Assembly: GCA_004282995.1 (NCBI GenBank)
Contig: SHLU01000057.1
Location: forward strand, 1 to 11,111
DNA from: Sphingomonadaceae bacterium
GTDB lineage: Bacteria > Pseudomonadota > Alphaproteobacteria > Sphingomonadales > Sphingomonadaceae
Length of the DNA stretch: 11,111 bases
Reading direction: 5' to 3'
Part shown: in pieces, positions 1 to 8,080 of the stretch
How positions within the stretch are numbered: the stretch's first letter is position 1
How the letters are laid out: each line of letters begins with the position of its first letter
Program-made: the position numbers and the translations under genes
The notes under the pieces: generated by a model
What the model was told of the DNA's origin: nothing
Databases searched by the model: none
What the model saw: only the letters and a program-made list of their open reading frames with translations

Positions 1-718
1 GTTGATGCTCCAGCCTGATCTGGGTTCGACCGTCTTGTTCCTCGGTGTATGGTTTGTCCTCGTAATGCTCTCGGGAGTTTCGGCGAAACGGATCGGCGGC
101 ATGATCGGCATCGGCATCATCGGGCTGACGGCAGCTTATTTTCTCTATGACAATGCGCGGTATCGGATCGATTCTTTCCTCGGCGGAGGGACCGCCTTTG
201 ACCAAGTCGATCTGGCGCAAAAAACTTTGCTCGGCGGCGGCTGGAGCGGGACCGGCTTTTGGCTAGGCATGAAGAAGATGAGCCTGCCCGAAGCGCATAC
301 CGACTATATATTCTCGGTCATCGGGGAAGAATTTGGCTTGATCGTCTGCGCCGTCGTGGTGCTTCTCTATCTTGCCATCATCGCTCGTGTACTGGTGAGA
401 CTGGCGGACGAAGAAAATCTGTTCGCCCTGCTTGCAGCGGCCGGCTTGGCGACCCAGATCGGGGGACAGGCCTTCATCAATATTCTCGTCAATCTGCAGC
501 TTTTCCCGTCCAAGGGGATGACCCTGCCGTTGGTGAGCTATGGCGGCTCTTCGACGATTGCCGTATGCCTTGGTATAGGCCTGTTGCTGGCCCTGACCCG
601 CCGCAACCCGTTCCTGACGCGCGAAACGCCGGGCTTGCGTGCGATACTTACGGATCGCGGGGGAGCGGAGCACGTCAATCTCGAACGTGCGGCGATCGAC
701 AAGGAGAAAGGCGCATGA
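1..718 (+). CDS. ftsW: FtsW, septal SEDS peptidoglycan glycosyltransferase (5' truncated by window edge)
   Basis: FtsW is the inner-membrane SEDS polymerase that joins lipid II into glycan strands at the septum, working with a class B penicillin-binding protein. Only the C-terminal 238 or so residues are present; the reading frame is open at the left edge, and its first complete codon, TTG at base 2, is unlikely to be the true start. Visible family signatures are LQPDLGST at the start, LPEAHTDYIFSVIGEEFG near residues 95-112 (this H-T-D segment carries the Asp considered essential in SEDS enzymes) and PLVSYGGSS near residues 175-183. About five hydrophobic segments are visible. The stop TGA at 716-718 overlaps the murG start. 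RodA is the main alternative; the cluster position next to murG favours FtsW strongly. Confidence 0.95.
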   Translation, partial: LMLQPDLGSTVLFLGVWFVLVMLSGVSAKRIGGMIGIGIIGLTAAYFLYDNARYRIDSFLGGGTAFDQVDLAQKTLLGGGWSGTGFWLGMKKMSLPEAHTDYIFSVIGEEFGLIVCAVVVLLYLAIIARVLVRLADEENLFALLAAAGLATQIGGQAFINILVNLQLFPSKGMTLPLVSYGGSSTIAVCLGIGLLLALTRRNPFLTRETPGLRAILTDRGGAEHVNLERAAIDKEKGA

Positions 719-1989
719 CCGGCGCCAACAGGCATTATGTCCTCGCTGCGGGAGGGACCGGTGGGCACTTGTTGCCGGCCTTTGCGCTGGCAGTGGAGCT
801 GGAGCGGCGCGGGCATCATGTTGCGCTGATTACCGACGAACGCGGTGCGAAAATTCCTGGCAAGCCCGATTTTCTTCCGGCCCATGTCCTGCCCGCCGGT
901 CGGTTCGGCAAGAACCCGTTGCGCTGGGTGAGCGGTATCCGCGCTATGCTGCGTGGACGCGATATGGCCAAACGCCTGTTCGAAACCTTTCAGCCCAGCG
1001 CAGTCGTTGGCTTTGGCGGTTATCCGGCCTTCCCGGCCATGTGGGCCGCCACGGGCGAAGATATCCCGACCGTCATCCATGAACAGAACGCAGTCCTGGG
1101 TCGGGTGAATCGCTTCTTCGCGCGCAAGGTCAATGCGATCGCGACCGCCTATCCCGATATCCAGCGGCTCGATGCCAAGCACAAGCGCAAGGTACACCTT
1201 GTCGGCAATCCGGTGCGCAAGGGGGTGCTATCGCTGCGCGACGAGCCCTTTCCTCCCTTCACCGAAGATGGGCTGCTCAAGATTCTGATTACCGGGGGCA
1301 GTCAGGGTGCGCGGATTCTGAGCGAAGTGATGCCGCCCGCGCTGTCGATGTTGCCACCGGCGCTGCGCCAGCGGTTGCAGGTGACGCAGCAATGCCGGCC
1401 GGAAGACCTTGAGCGGGTGCGCGAGCAATATGCCAGCCACGACATCCCCGCGGAATTGGCGACTTATTTCGAAGAGATGGCCCCGCGACTGGCAGACGCG
1501 CATCTGTTCATCGGGCGCGCAGGCGCCTCGACAATTGCCGAACTTACCGCTGTCGGGCGACCGGCCATACTTATCCCGCTGCCGATCGCGACCGACGACC
1601 ATCAGGCCCACAATACCGCTGAAATGGTCAAGGCGGGCGGTGCCCGGATGATCCGCCAGCCCAAAGTCACGCTGAAGGATCCCGACGAGTTTGGTGAAAC
1701 ACGCGGCAACGCGATCCGGCGCCAGCAGGAGGCCGTGCTTCAGCAATTGAGCAAGGATATCTCCAAGCAGATCCAGGCCATGGCGCAGCGCCCCGAAACG
1801 CTGGAGACGGCCGCCCACGGGGCATGGAATTGCGGCCGCCCGCGCGCGGTCGAGGATCTTGCCGACCTGGTCGAGAGCTTCGGCGGGGCCGAGATGATGG
1901 ACGTGATCAAGGTTGGCGGCAACAATGCACGGGCAGCTTCACAGGGTGTTGCGGCGGGTCAGGGTGCGGCACGGGAGCGGTCGCAATGA
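715..1989 (+). CDS. murG: MurG, UDP-GlcNAc:lipid I GlcNAc transferase
   Basis: MurG is the peripheral membrane GT-B enzyme that adds GlcNAc to lipid I to make lipid II. The protein is 424 residues. Visible signatures are the glycine loops GGTGGH (13-18), GFGGYP (99-104) and TGGSQGA (193-199), the HEQN motif (122-125), and the UDP-GlcNAc region GRAGASTIAE (267-276) followed by DDHQAHN (294-300). The start at 715 is preceded by AAGGAGA at 701-707, about 8 bases upstream, and overlaps the ftsW stop (ATGA). The length exceeds the roughly 355-residue E. coli enzyme. Much of the excess lies in a charged, probably helical stretch near residues 318-347, between the nucleotide-binding core and the IQAMAQ helix, and in an Ala/Gly-rich tail after about residue 395. 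The core motifs are intact, so activity is expected. Confidence 0.97.
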   Translation: MTGANRHYVLAAGGTGGHLLPAFALAVELERRGHHVALITDERGAKIPGKPDFLPAHVLPAGRFGKNPLRWVSGIRAMLRGRDMAKRLFETFQPSAVVGFGGYPAFPAMWAATGEDIPTVIHEQNAVLGRVNRFFARKVNAIATAYPDIQRLDAKHKRKVHLVGNPVRKGVLSLRDEPFPPFTEDGLLKILITGGSQGARILSEVMPPALSMLPPALRQRLQVTQQCRPEDLERVREQYASHDIPAELATYFEEMAPRLADAHLFIGRAGASTIAELTAVGRPAILIPLPIATDDHQAHNTAEMVKAGGARMIRQPKVTLKDPDEFGETRGNAIRRQQEAVLQQLSKDISKQIQAMAQRPETLETAAHGAWNCGRPRAVEDLADLVESFGGAEMMDVIKVGGNNARAASQGVAAGQGAARERSQ

Positions 1990-3410
1990 GGGGCGTCCCC
2001 ACCGACATCGGGATCGTCCATTTCGTTGGCATCGGCGGCATCGGCATGTCCGGCATTGCCGAGGTAATGCACAACCTCGGCTATGATGTGCAGGGTAGTG
2101 ACATTGCCGAAAGCGTCAGCGTCGAGCGGCTACGCCAGCGCGGCATCACGGTTATGATTGGCCATGCACCGGAAAATGTTGAAAATGCTGCGGTTGTGGT
2201 GACATCGACGGCAGTCAAACGCACGAATCCCGAAGTTGCCACGGCGCTCGAAAATCGTATCCCGGTGGTCCGCCGGGCCGAGATGCTGGCCGAACTGATG
2301 CGGCTCAAGAGCACGGTCGCGGTGGCCGGCACGCATGGCAAGACCACCACCACCAGCATGATCGCAGCGTTGCTCGACGCCGGAAACATCGACCCCACCG
2401 TCATCAACGGCGGCATTATTGAGCAATATGGGTCCAATGCGCGGCTGGGCGACAGCGAGTGGATGGTGGTCGAGGCCGACGAAAGCGACGGTAGTTTCCT
2501 TCGGCTCGACGGGACCATTGCCGTAGTCACGAACATCGATCCCGAACACCTCGACCACTATGGCGATTTCGAAGGGGTCAAGAAGGCCTTTGTCGAGTTC
2601 ATTCACAATGTGCCGTTCTACGGCGCCGCGATACTGTGCATCGATCACCCAGAAGTGCAGGCGGTCATCGCGCAGGTTCGCGACCGCCGCGTATTGACTT
2701 ACGGTTTCTCGCTCCAGGCCGATATCTGCGGGGTCAACATCCGGCCCGAAGGCGGCGGAAACGTGTTCGACGTGATCGTGCGTCAGCGCGGTGAGGAAGA
2801 CCGCCGGATTGCAAATGTGCATCTGCCGATGCCCGGCAGGCACAATGTCCAGAACGCACTCGCGGCGATCGCGGTGTCGATCGAGATGGGTTGCCCAGAC
2901 GAAATGATCCAGAGCGGCTTCGGCAATTTCGGCGGGGTGCGTCGCCGGTTCACCAAGGTTGGCGAAGTCGATGGCGTCACCATCATCGATGATTACGGCC
3001 ACCACCCGGTCGAAATCACCGCGGTTCTCTCGGCTGCGCGCGAAGCAGCATTGTCGGGCGACAAGGTCGGCCGCGTCATCGCGGTCGCCCAGCCGCACCG
3101 ATATACCCGGCTCAACGACCTGATGGATGATTTTCAAGGCTGCTTTAACGAAGCTGACGCGGTCTATGTCACCCCGGTCTATGCTGCCGGCGAAGACCCC
3201 ATTGATGGTGTTGATGCGGCCGCGCTGGTGGCAGGACTCAAATCGCGCGGCCACCGACAGGCAGCCACTGTCGAGGATTGCGCGGAACTCGCGCAGGTGC
3301 TGGCTCGGGAAATCGAGCCAGGCGATCTCGTCGTGTGCCTGGGTGCCGGCGACATCACCAAATGGGCTGCCGGTCTTGCCGACGCCATCGTTGCGGAGCG
3401 CACCACATGA
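1986..3410 (+). CDS. murC: MurC, UDP-N-acetylmuramate--L-alanine ligase
   Basis: This is the cytoplasmic ATP-dependent ligase that attaches L-Ala to UDP-MurNAc, the first step of stem-peptide synthesis. The protein is 474 residues, normal for the family. The three Mur-ligase domains are visible: an N-terminal Rossmann domain with GIGGIGMSG (15-23), the central ATPase domain with the P-loop AGTHGKTTT (114-122), EADESDGSF (163-171) and NIDPEHLDHYG, and a C-terminal domain with DDYGHHPVE (335-343) and QPHRYTR. The PGRHNVQNALAA segment joins the last two. The start ATG at 1986 overlaps the murG stop (ATGA) and has GGGAG at 1973-1977 as its ribosome binding site. The HHPVE motif distinguishes MurC from MurD, MurE and MurF; Mpl is less likely given the position between murG and murB. 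Confidence 0.97.
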   Translation: MRGVPTDIGIVHFVGIGGIGMSGIAEVMHNLGYDVQGSDIAESVSVERLRQRGITVMIGHAPENVENAAVVVTSTAVKRTNPEVATALENRIPVVRRAEMLAELMRLKSTVAVAGTHGKTTTTSMIAALLDAGNIDPTVINGGIIEQYGSNARLGDSEWMVVEADESDGSFLRLDGTIAVVTNIDPEHLDHYGDFEGVKKAFVEFIHNVPFYGAAILCIDHPEVQAVIAQVRDRRVLTYGFSLQADICGVNIRPEGGGNVFDVIVRQRGEEDRRIANVHLPMPGRHNVQNALAAIAVSIEMGCPDEMIQSGFGNFGGVRRRFTKVGEVDGVTIIDDYGHHPVEITAVLSAAREAALSGDKVGRVIAVAQPHRYTRLNDLMDDFQGCFNEADAVYVTPVYAAGEDPIDGVDAAALVAGLKSRGHRQAATVEDCAELAQVLAREIEPGDLVVCLGAGDITKWAAGLADAIVAERTT

Positions 3411-4378
3411 GGCACGAGCAGCCCGACGACTGGTTCATGAACGATAGCGGACAAGCGCCTAATGCCGAGGTCGAGGGCGGGGTCAATACGCCCATCGACA
3501 CCGCCGGATTGCGCGGGAAACTGACCCGCAATGCGCCGCTGGCCAAGCTCGTATGGTTCAAGAGCGGGGGCGCGGCCGACTGGCTGTTCGAGCCGGCTGA
3601 TCTGGAAGACCTGCATGCCTTCCTCACCCGGCTCGATGGTGAATTGCCGGTCATGGCCTTGGGCTTGGGATCGAATTTGATCATCCGTGATGGCGGCGTG
3701 CCGGGTGCGGTAATCAGGCTGGGCAAAGCCTTCGCGCAGGTCGAGACACATGACGACCACACGGTCACCTGCGGGGCCGGGGCGCATGGCGTGCTGGTTT
3801 CCTCGACCGCCCGCGACGCCGGGATCGCCGGACTTGAATTCATGCGCGGCATTCCCGGCACGATTGGCGGATTTGTGCGCATGAATGCGGGTGCTTATGG
3901 CCGCGAGACTGCCGATGTGCTGATCGATTGCGATGTCATCATGCCCGACGGTGATTGGATGACCCTGCCGGCAGTAGACCTGCAATACAGCTATCGCCAC
4001 AGCGCTCTGCCGGACGGCGCGGTGGTGGTTTCCGCGCGGCTCCAGGGCAAACCGGGCGATCCGAAAGTGATCGGGGCTGAGATGGAGCAGATCGCCGAGG
4101 CGCGCGAGCAATCGCAGCCGGTGCGCACCAAGACCGGCGGATCGACCTTCAAGAACCCGCCCGGCCATAAGGCCTGGCAATTGGTCGATGCAGCCGGATG
4201 CCGCGGCCTGCGCATGGGCGGAGCCCAGGTGAGCGAGAAACACACCAATTTCCTGATCAACGTCGATAACGCGACTAGCGCCGATATCGAAGGGTTGGGC
4301 GAAGAGGTGAAGGCGAGGGTCTACAAGCATTCGGGTATCGAGCTGGAGTGGGAAATCCAGCGGGTCGGGCGGCCCTGA
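3407..4378 (+). CDS. murB: MurB, UDP-N-acetylenolpyruvoylglucosamine reductase
   Basis: This is the FAD- and NADPH-dependent reductase that turns UDP-GlcNAc-enolpyruvate into UDP-MurNAc, the substrate of MurC. The protein is 323 residues. Family marks are FKSGGAADWL, the FAD-binding GLGSNLIIRDGG, GLEFMRGIPGTIGG and NAGAYG, the SYRHS segment with Tyr196, TGGSTFKNP with the proton-donor Ser246, QVSEKHTNFLIN, and the C-terminal ELEWEI with the expected catalytic Glu. The ATG at 3407 overlaps the murC stop (ATGA) and has GGAG at 3395-3398 eight bases upstream. A second ATG at 3437 would shorten the N-terminus by ten residues; neither choice touches the catalytic domain. The N-terminus before NTPIDTAGL is a poorly conserved, hydrophilic lead. 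Confidence 0.96.
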   Translation: MRHEQPDDWFMNDSGQAPNAEVEGGVNTPIDTAGLRGKLTRNAPLAKLVWFKSGGAADWLFEPADLEDLHAFLTRLDGELPVMALGLGSNLIIRDGGVPGAVIRLGKAFAQVETHDDHTVTCGAGAHGVLVSSTARDAGIAGLEFMRGIPGTIGGFVRMNAGAYGRETADVLIDCDVIMPDGDWMTLPAVDLQYSYRHSALPDGAVVVSARLQGKPGDPKVIGAEMEQIAEAREQSQPVRTKTGGSTFKNPPGHKAWQLVDAAGCRGLRMGGAQVSEKHTNFLINVDNATSADIEGLGEEVKARVYKHSGIELEWEIQRVGRP

Positions 4379-4387
4379 AGGCAGGAT

Positions 4388-4915
4388 ATGAGCGACACAG
4401 AAACCAATACTGATGCACCGCTGCCCGGACCCGATCCGCAGATGGCGAAGGCGATTGTCGACCACGTCGCCGAGCACGGCTGCGCCGTCGTCAACGTTCC
4501 CGACCCGGGCGTTCCCGATCGCAGCTTCAGCTTCTCGGTCGGGTTCGAAGCCAATGTCGGTCAGCCCGAAGTACTCGTTTACGGTCTCGATAAGGATCTG
4601 GCTCAATCCATCATAAACGAGGTCTTCCGCCAATGCCGCGACGAGAACCTCGAACTCGGCGATGGCCAGAAAATCAACAATCTGATCGACGGGTATGAAT
4701 GCATGGCCCGCATGATCGACGATCCGCGCGCGAGGCTGACCCATTTCGGGCTTGCCGCATGGTATCTGCGTGAAGAGCAGGGCAAGGTGCTCAAGCGTGC
4801 CTGCCAGATCGCCTGGCCCGATCCGGAAACCCGCGTCTATCCGTGGGAGAAGGGGTGCGGCGAGGACATCGTCGAGTGGCAAATTGGCCTTTATCCGAGG
4901 GGAGGGCCGAAATGA
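4388..4915 (+). CDS. DUF4262-family protein of unknown function inserted in the dcw operon
   Basis: The 175-residue cytoplasmic protein has no signal peptide or membrane segment. Its sequence follows the pattern I recall for DUF4262: HGCAVVNV near residue 34, FSFSVGF near 53, GQPEVLVYGL near 62-71, a hydrophilic middle with a DGYECMAR segment, AAWYLREEQGKV, then ACQIAWPDPETRVYPWEKGC near 141-160. The biochemical role of the family is not known to me and none is claimed. The gene lies 9 bases after murB; its ribosome binding site AAGG (4378-4381) touches the murB stop codon, and its own stop overlaps the ddl start (ATGA), so it appears translationally coupled to both neighbours. Base composition and codon use look like those of the flanking genes, with no sign of recent transfer. 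Co-expression with wall-precursor genes suggests, but does not show, a related role. Confidence 0.88.
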   Translation: MSDTETNTDAPLPGPDPQMAKAIVDHVAEHGCAVVNVPDPGVPDRSFSFSVGFEANVGQPEVLVYGLDKDLAQSIINEVFRQCRDENLELGDGQKINNLIDGYECMARMIDDPRARLTHFGLAAWYLREEQGKVLKRACQIAWPDPETRVYPWEKGCGEDIVEWQIGLYPRGGPK

Positions 4916-5883
4916 GCAGGCTGGCAAAACTCCATGTCGTGGTCTTGATGGGCGGTTGGGCGCACGAGCGCGAAGTCTCGCTGATGAGCGGTGAAGGCGT
5001 AGCCAAGGCGCTTGAGGCCCGAGGGCACCGCGTTACCCGCATCGATATGGACCGACAGGTCGCCGCACGGATTGCCGAGGCTGCACCCGACGTGGTCTTC
5101 AACGCGCTCCACGGCGTGCCGGGTGAAGACGGCACGGTGCAGGGAATGCTCGATCTGATGGGAATTCCCTATACCCATTCGGGCCTCGCCACTTCTGTCA
5201 TCGCGATCGACAAGGAACTGACCAAGCAGGCGCTGGTGCCGCATGGTATTCCCATGCCCGGCGGACGCATCGTGCGCTCCGAAGACCTTCATGAGAAAGA
5301 CCCGTTGGCGCGGCCCTATGTTCTCAAGCCGGTCAATGAAGGCTCTTCGGTCGGTGTCGCGATCGTCACCGATGACAGCAATTGCGGCAACCCGATCCGC
5401 CGCGATGCGGCCGGTCCATGGCAGGAATTCAGTTCCTTGCTGGCAGAGCCGTTCATTCGCGGACGCGAGCTGACCACTGCGGTGGTCGGCGGCAAGGCGC
5501 TCGCGGTGACCGAACTCAAGCCCAAGAGCGGCTTTTACGATTTTGATGCCAAATACACCGATGGGCTGACCGAGCATGTCTGCCCGGCCGAGATCCCACC
5601 CGAGATCGAGGCACTGTGCCTCAAATACGCTCTCGAGGCTCACCGTTTGCTCGGATGTCGCGGCACCAGCCGGACTGATTTTCGCTGGGACGACGAACAG
5701 GGCGAGGATGGACTGTTCGTGCTCGAAACCAATACCCAGCCGGGAATGACGCCGCTCAGCCTGGTGCCTGAACAGGCCCGGTATGCCGGTATGAGCTATG
5801 AAGACCTGGTCGAGGCGATCGTGGCCGACGCACTTGATAATTTCGGCCGAGCCGTTGGAGGGAACGATGGCGACCAAGGTTAG
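4912..5883 (+). CDS. ddl: D-alanine--D-alanine ligase (DdlB type)
   Basis: Ddl is the cytoplasmic ATP-grasp ligase that makes D-Ala-D-Ala for MurF to add to the stem peptide. The protein is 323 residues. Visible motifs are GGWAHEREVSL with catalytic Glu19, NALHGVPGEDGTVQGML, YVLKPVNEGSSVGV with Ser146, EPFIRGREL, FDAKYTDG with Lys214-Tyr215, RTDFRWD, and LETNTQPGMTPLSLVPEQA with the metal-binding Glu272 and Asn274. The Lys-Tyr pair is the form found in D-Ala-D-Ala ligases, whereas VanA-type D-Ala-D-Lac ligases lack that Tyr, so ordinary, vancomycin-binding precursors are expected. The start at 4912 overlaps the previous stop (ATGA) and is preceded by a strong purine-rich site at 4897-4906. 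The 3' end overlaps ftsQ by 17 bases. Confidence 0.97.
   Translation: MSRLAKLHVVVLMGGWAHEREVSLMSGEGVAKALEARGHRVTRIDMDRQVAARIAEAAPDVVFNALHGVPGEDGTVQGMLDLMGIPYTHSGLATSVIAIDKELTKQALVPHGIPMPGGRIVRSEDLHEKDPLARPYVLKPVNEGSSVGVAIVTDDSNCGNPIRRDAAGPWQEFSSLLAEPFIRGRELTTAVVGGKALAVTELKPKSGFYDFDAKYTDGLTEHVCPAEIPPEIEALCLKYALEAHRLLGCRGTSRTDFRWDDEQGEDGLFVLETNTQPGMTPLSLVPEQARYAGMSYEDLVEAIVADALDNFGRAVGGNDGDQG
5857..5862 (+). promoter_or_regulatory. ftsQ ribosome binding site inside ddl
   Basis: GGAGGG lies 4 bases before the ATG at 5867 and is inside the last codons of ddl. It fixes the ftsQ start and makes the 17-base ddl/ftsQ overlap convincing. Confidence 0.7.
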
Positions 5884-6775
5884 GCGAAAGGGACAGGGTG
5901 TGCGGCGCTCTGCTGCGGCCCAGAACCGCGCGGCAAAGGCGCGACAGGTGCGCAAGCAGGGCCGCGGCGTAATTGACGCCGGCATGGCCCTGTTGCCCCT
6001 CACCGATGAGCAACTGCAGCGGATCTTCCTTGTCGTGATCCTCGGCGGGGCGGTAGCCTTGGCCTGGTTCGTCGCCAGCCTGGCGGGCGTCCCGGCAATG
6101 GCCCGCGCCGAGATTGCCACGCTTGCATCGGATGCCGGTTTCGAGGTCCGCCGGGTGCGGGTCAGCGGGATCGACCGGATGAACCAGAACAAGGTTTACG
6201 AGGCAGCCTATGGCCAGCGGGAAACCCCGATGCCGCAGGTCGACCTCGAGGCGCTTCGCATGCAACTGCTGGAGATGTCGTGGGTCAAGGATGCACGTGT
6301 ATCGCGACAGCTGCCAGACACGATCGTGATCGACATTGTCGAACGCAAGCCGCACGCGGTGCTCGCCAAACCCGGCCGATTAGTGCTGATCGATCCTGAA
6401 GGCGTTGAACTCGAGCCGATCACGCAAGCCAATGCCAAGGGTATGCTCCGGGTCTCGGGTCCGGGTGCGGCACGCCAGGTGGCGGATCTGCGTGGATTGC
6501 TGGATGCTGCCCCTGCGCTCAAGGAACAGGTCGTAGCCGCCGAATGGGTCGGCAACCGCCGGTGGAACCTGACATTCCGGACCGACCAAGTGCTGGCTTT
6601 GCCACAGGGTGACGACGAGGCGGCGACCGCATTGATCAATTTTGCTCGTCTCGACGGTCAGAACCGGCTGCTCGGCGGCAAAGTCGCGACCTTCGACATG
6701 CGGGTGCCGGAACGGGTCTATATGCGTATTCCTGGACGCGACCGGCAATTGCTCGACGGCGAGGGAACGCGCTGA
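5867..6775 (+). CDS. ftsQ: FtsQ, divisome bitopic membrane protein
   Basis: FtsQ is a single-pass inner-membrane protein that links the early cytoplasmic divisome to FtsB/FtsL and the septal synthase. The protein is 302 residues. It has a strongly basic cytoplasmic N-terminus (residues 1-34, many Arg and Lys), one membrane span near 52-73 (IFLVVILGGAVALAWFV), a POTRA domain near 92-161 starting FEVRRVRVSGIDRMN and containing MSWVKDARVSRQLPDTIVI, and a beta domain to about 290. This is the standard FtsQ/DivIB layout. The start at 5867 is supported by GGAGGG at 5857-5862. The stop TGA shares its A with the ftsA ATG (TGATG), so ftsA translation probably depends on termination of ftsQ. Confidence 0.95.
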   Translation: MATKVRRKGQGVRRSAAAQNRAAKARQVRKQGRGVIDAGMALLPLTDEQLQRIFLVVILGGAVALAWFVASLAGVPAMARAEIATLASDAGFEVRRVRVSGIDRMNQNKVYEAAYGQRETPMPQVDLEALRMQLLEMSWVKDARVSRQLPDTIVIDIVERKPHAVLAKPGRLVLIDPEGVELEPITQANAKGMLRVSGPGAARQVADLRGLLDAAPALKEQVVAAEWVGNRRWNLTFRTDQVLALPQGDDEAATALINFARLDGQNRLLGGKVATFDMRVPERVYMRIPGRDRQLLDGEGTR

Positions 6776-8028
6776 TGGGAGTGCCGCGCATCGCCAAGGT
6801 CTTCGGCGCCGTCAATATGGGAAGCTTTCGGGTTTCAGCCATGATCATGGGCCAGTCCGAGACCGGCGAACTGATCGTGCTCGGCTCGGGCCATCGTCAG
6901 TCGCAGGGCGTGCGGCGTGGCTATGTTACCGACATGGCGGCGGCGACCTATGCCGTGCGTAATGCGGTCGAGCGGGCCGAGGAAAACGCCGGGGCGCGGG
7001 TCCAGAGCGTGTGGGTAAGCTGCGCAGGGGCCGGGCTCACCAGCCGCGTCGCCCAGGTCGAGGTTCCGATCGGCGGGCGCCAGATCGAGGAAGAGGATAT
7101 CGAGTACCTGCTCGTCGCCGCGCGCGAGAATATCGAGCCCGACGGACGCATGGTTCTGCATGCGCAGCCGGCCTATTACACACTCGATGGGGCGCATGGT
7201 GTTGCCAACCCCCGCGGTCTTCATGCCGAGCGGCTGGGTGTCGATATCCACGTCATGCTGGCCGACGGCGCGCCGGTCCGCAATCTCAAGGACGCAGTCG
7301 AGCGAGCGCATCTCTCGGTCGAGGCAGTGGTAGCGACGCCGATTGCCGCAGGCTTCGCCAGCCTGAGCCCGGAGGAACGTGAACTGGGTACCGCCTTGAT
7401 CGAACTCGGCGGCGAGGTCACCAATGTGGGCGTATTCAAGAACGGCATGCTGACCGGTCTGATATCAATTCCGTTAGGTTCGACTGACATCACCGACGCA
7501 ATCGCCAGCGCCTTCGGAATTCGCAGGTTCCAGGCGGAGCGTCTCAAATGCCTAGCCGGTTCGGCCATCGCCAGTCCTACCGACCACCGGGAAATGGTGC
7601 CGGTCAATGCGCCGGGCGACGGGGTCAGCGAAGATCACCGGATAAACCGCGCCGAACTGGTGTCTGTGATCACCGAACAGCTGGCATTGCTCGCGGACAA
7701 GATTGGTAAGGCTCTGAAGTCGCTCGACTACGCCGGCGCACGAGGACAGATCGTCGTCTCGGGCGGCGGGGCGCAATTGGCTGGGATTGCCGAGTATATG
7801 CAAGGCGCGCTCGGGCGACCGGTCCGGGTAGGCAAGCCGCCTGAATTGCGCGGATTGCCTGATGCAATGCGCAATCCGGGCTTCGCTACACTGGCAGGTC
7901 TCTGCATTTACGCCGCCGACGATCCGGTTGACATACGCCGGGTCAGAAACCGAGGACAGGAAACCGTCCGGCCGGGCAGCGTGGGTCTGGCAAGCCGGAT
8001 TTGGCGAGCCGCGCTGGACTATTTCTGA
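6775..8028 (+). CDS. ftsA: FtsA, actin-like membrane anchor of FtsZ
   Basis: FtsA is an actin-fold protein that tethers FtsZ filaments to the inner membrane and helps activate the divisome. The 417-residue length is normal. Visible parts are the N-terminal subdomain, the 1C region near residues 85-160, the phosphate-2 region at 210-217, the ERLKCLAGSAIASP segment, and an intact adenosine motif IVVSGGGAQLAGI. The last 15 residues, VGLASRIWRAALDYF, form a typical amphipathic membrane-targeting helix. The start at 6775 overlaps the ftsQ stop and has GAGGGA at 6761-6766. Oddities: the phosphate-1 segment reads VNMGSF with Asn14 where E. coli FtsA has Glu (LEIGT), and phosphate-2 reads ELGGEVTN where E. 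coli has DIGGGTMD. Nucleotide handling may therefore differ. Family assignment is not in doubt. Confidence 0.96.
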   Translation: MGVPRIAKVFGAVNMGSFRVSAMIMGQSETGELIVLGSGHRQSQGVRRGYVTDMAAATYAVRNAVERAEENAGARVQSVWVSCAGAGLTSRVAQVEVPIGGRQIEEEDIEYLLVAARENIEPDGRMVLHAQPAYYTLDGAHGVANPRGLHAERLGVDIHVMLADGAPVRNLKDAVERAHLSVEAVVATPIAAGFASLSPEERELGTALIELGGEVTNVGVFKNGMLTGLISIPLGSTDITDAIASAFGIRRFQAERLKCLAGSAIASPTDHREMVPVNAPGDGVSEDHRINRAELVSVITEQLALLADKIGKALKSLDYAGARGQIVVSGGGAQLAGIAEYMQGALGRPVRVGKPPELRGLPDAMRNPGFATLAGLCIYAADDPVDIRRVRNRGQETVRPGSVGLASRIWRAALDYF

Positions 8029-8080
8029 CCAATTGCCGCCGATAGGGGCGCAGAACTGTTGAAAACTACGTTGAAACCAC

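Noticed and set aside
259..714. Upstream in-frame extension of murG reaching back into ftsW
   Set aside because: The extension lies in the wrong frame of ftsW, has no MurG similarity, and the ATG at 715 has a proper ribosome binding site and begins just before the expected N-terminus.
3179..4927. Long open frame on the minus strand (582 codons) opposite murC, murB, the DUF4262 gene and the start of ddl
   Set aside because: It is antisense to genes with clear catalytic motifs, crosses several gene borders, and shows no recognisable domain; long antisense frames are common in GC-rich coding DNA.
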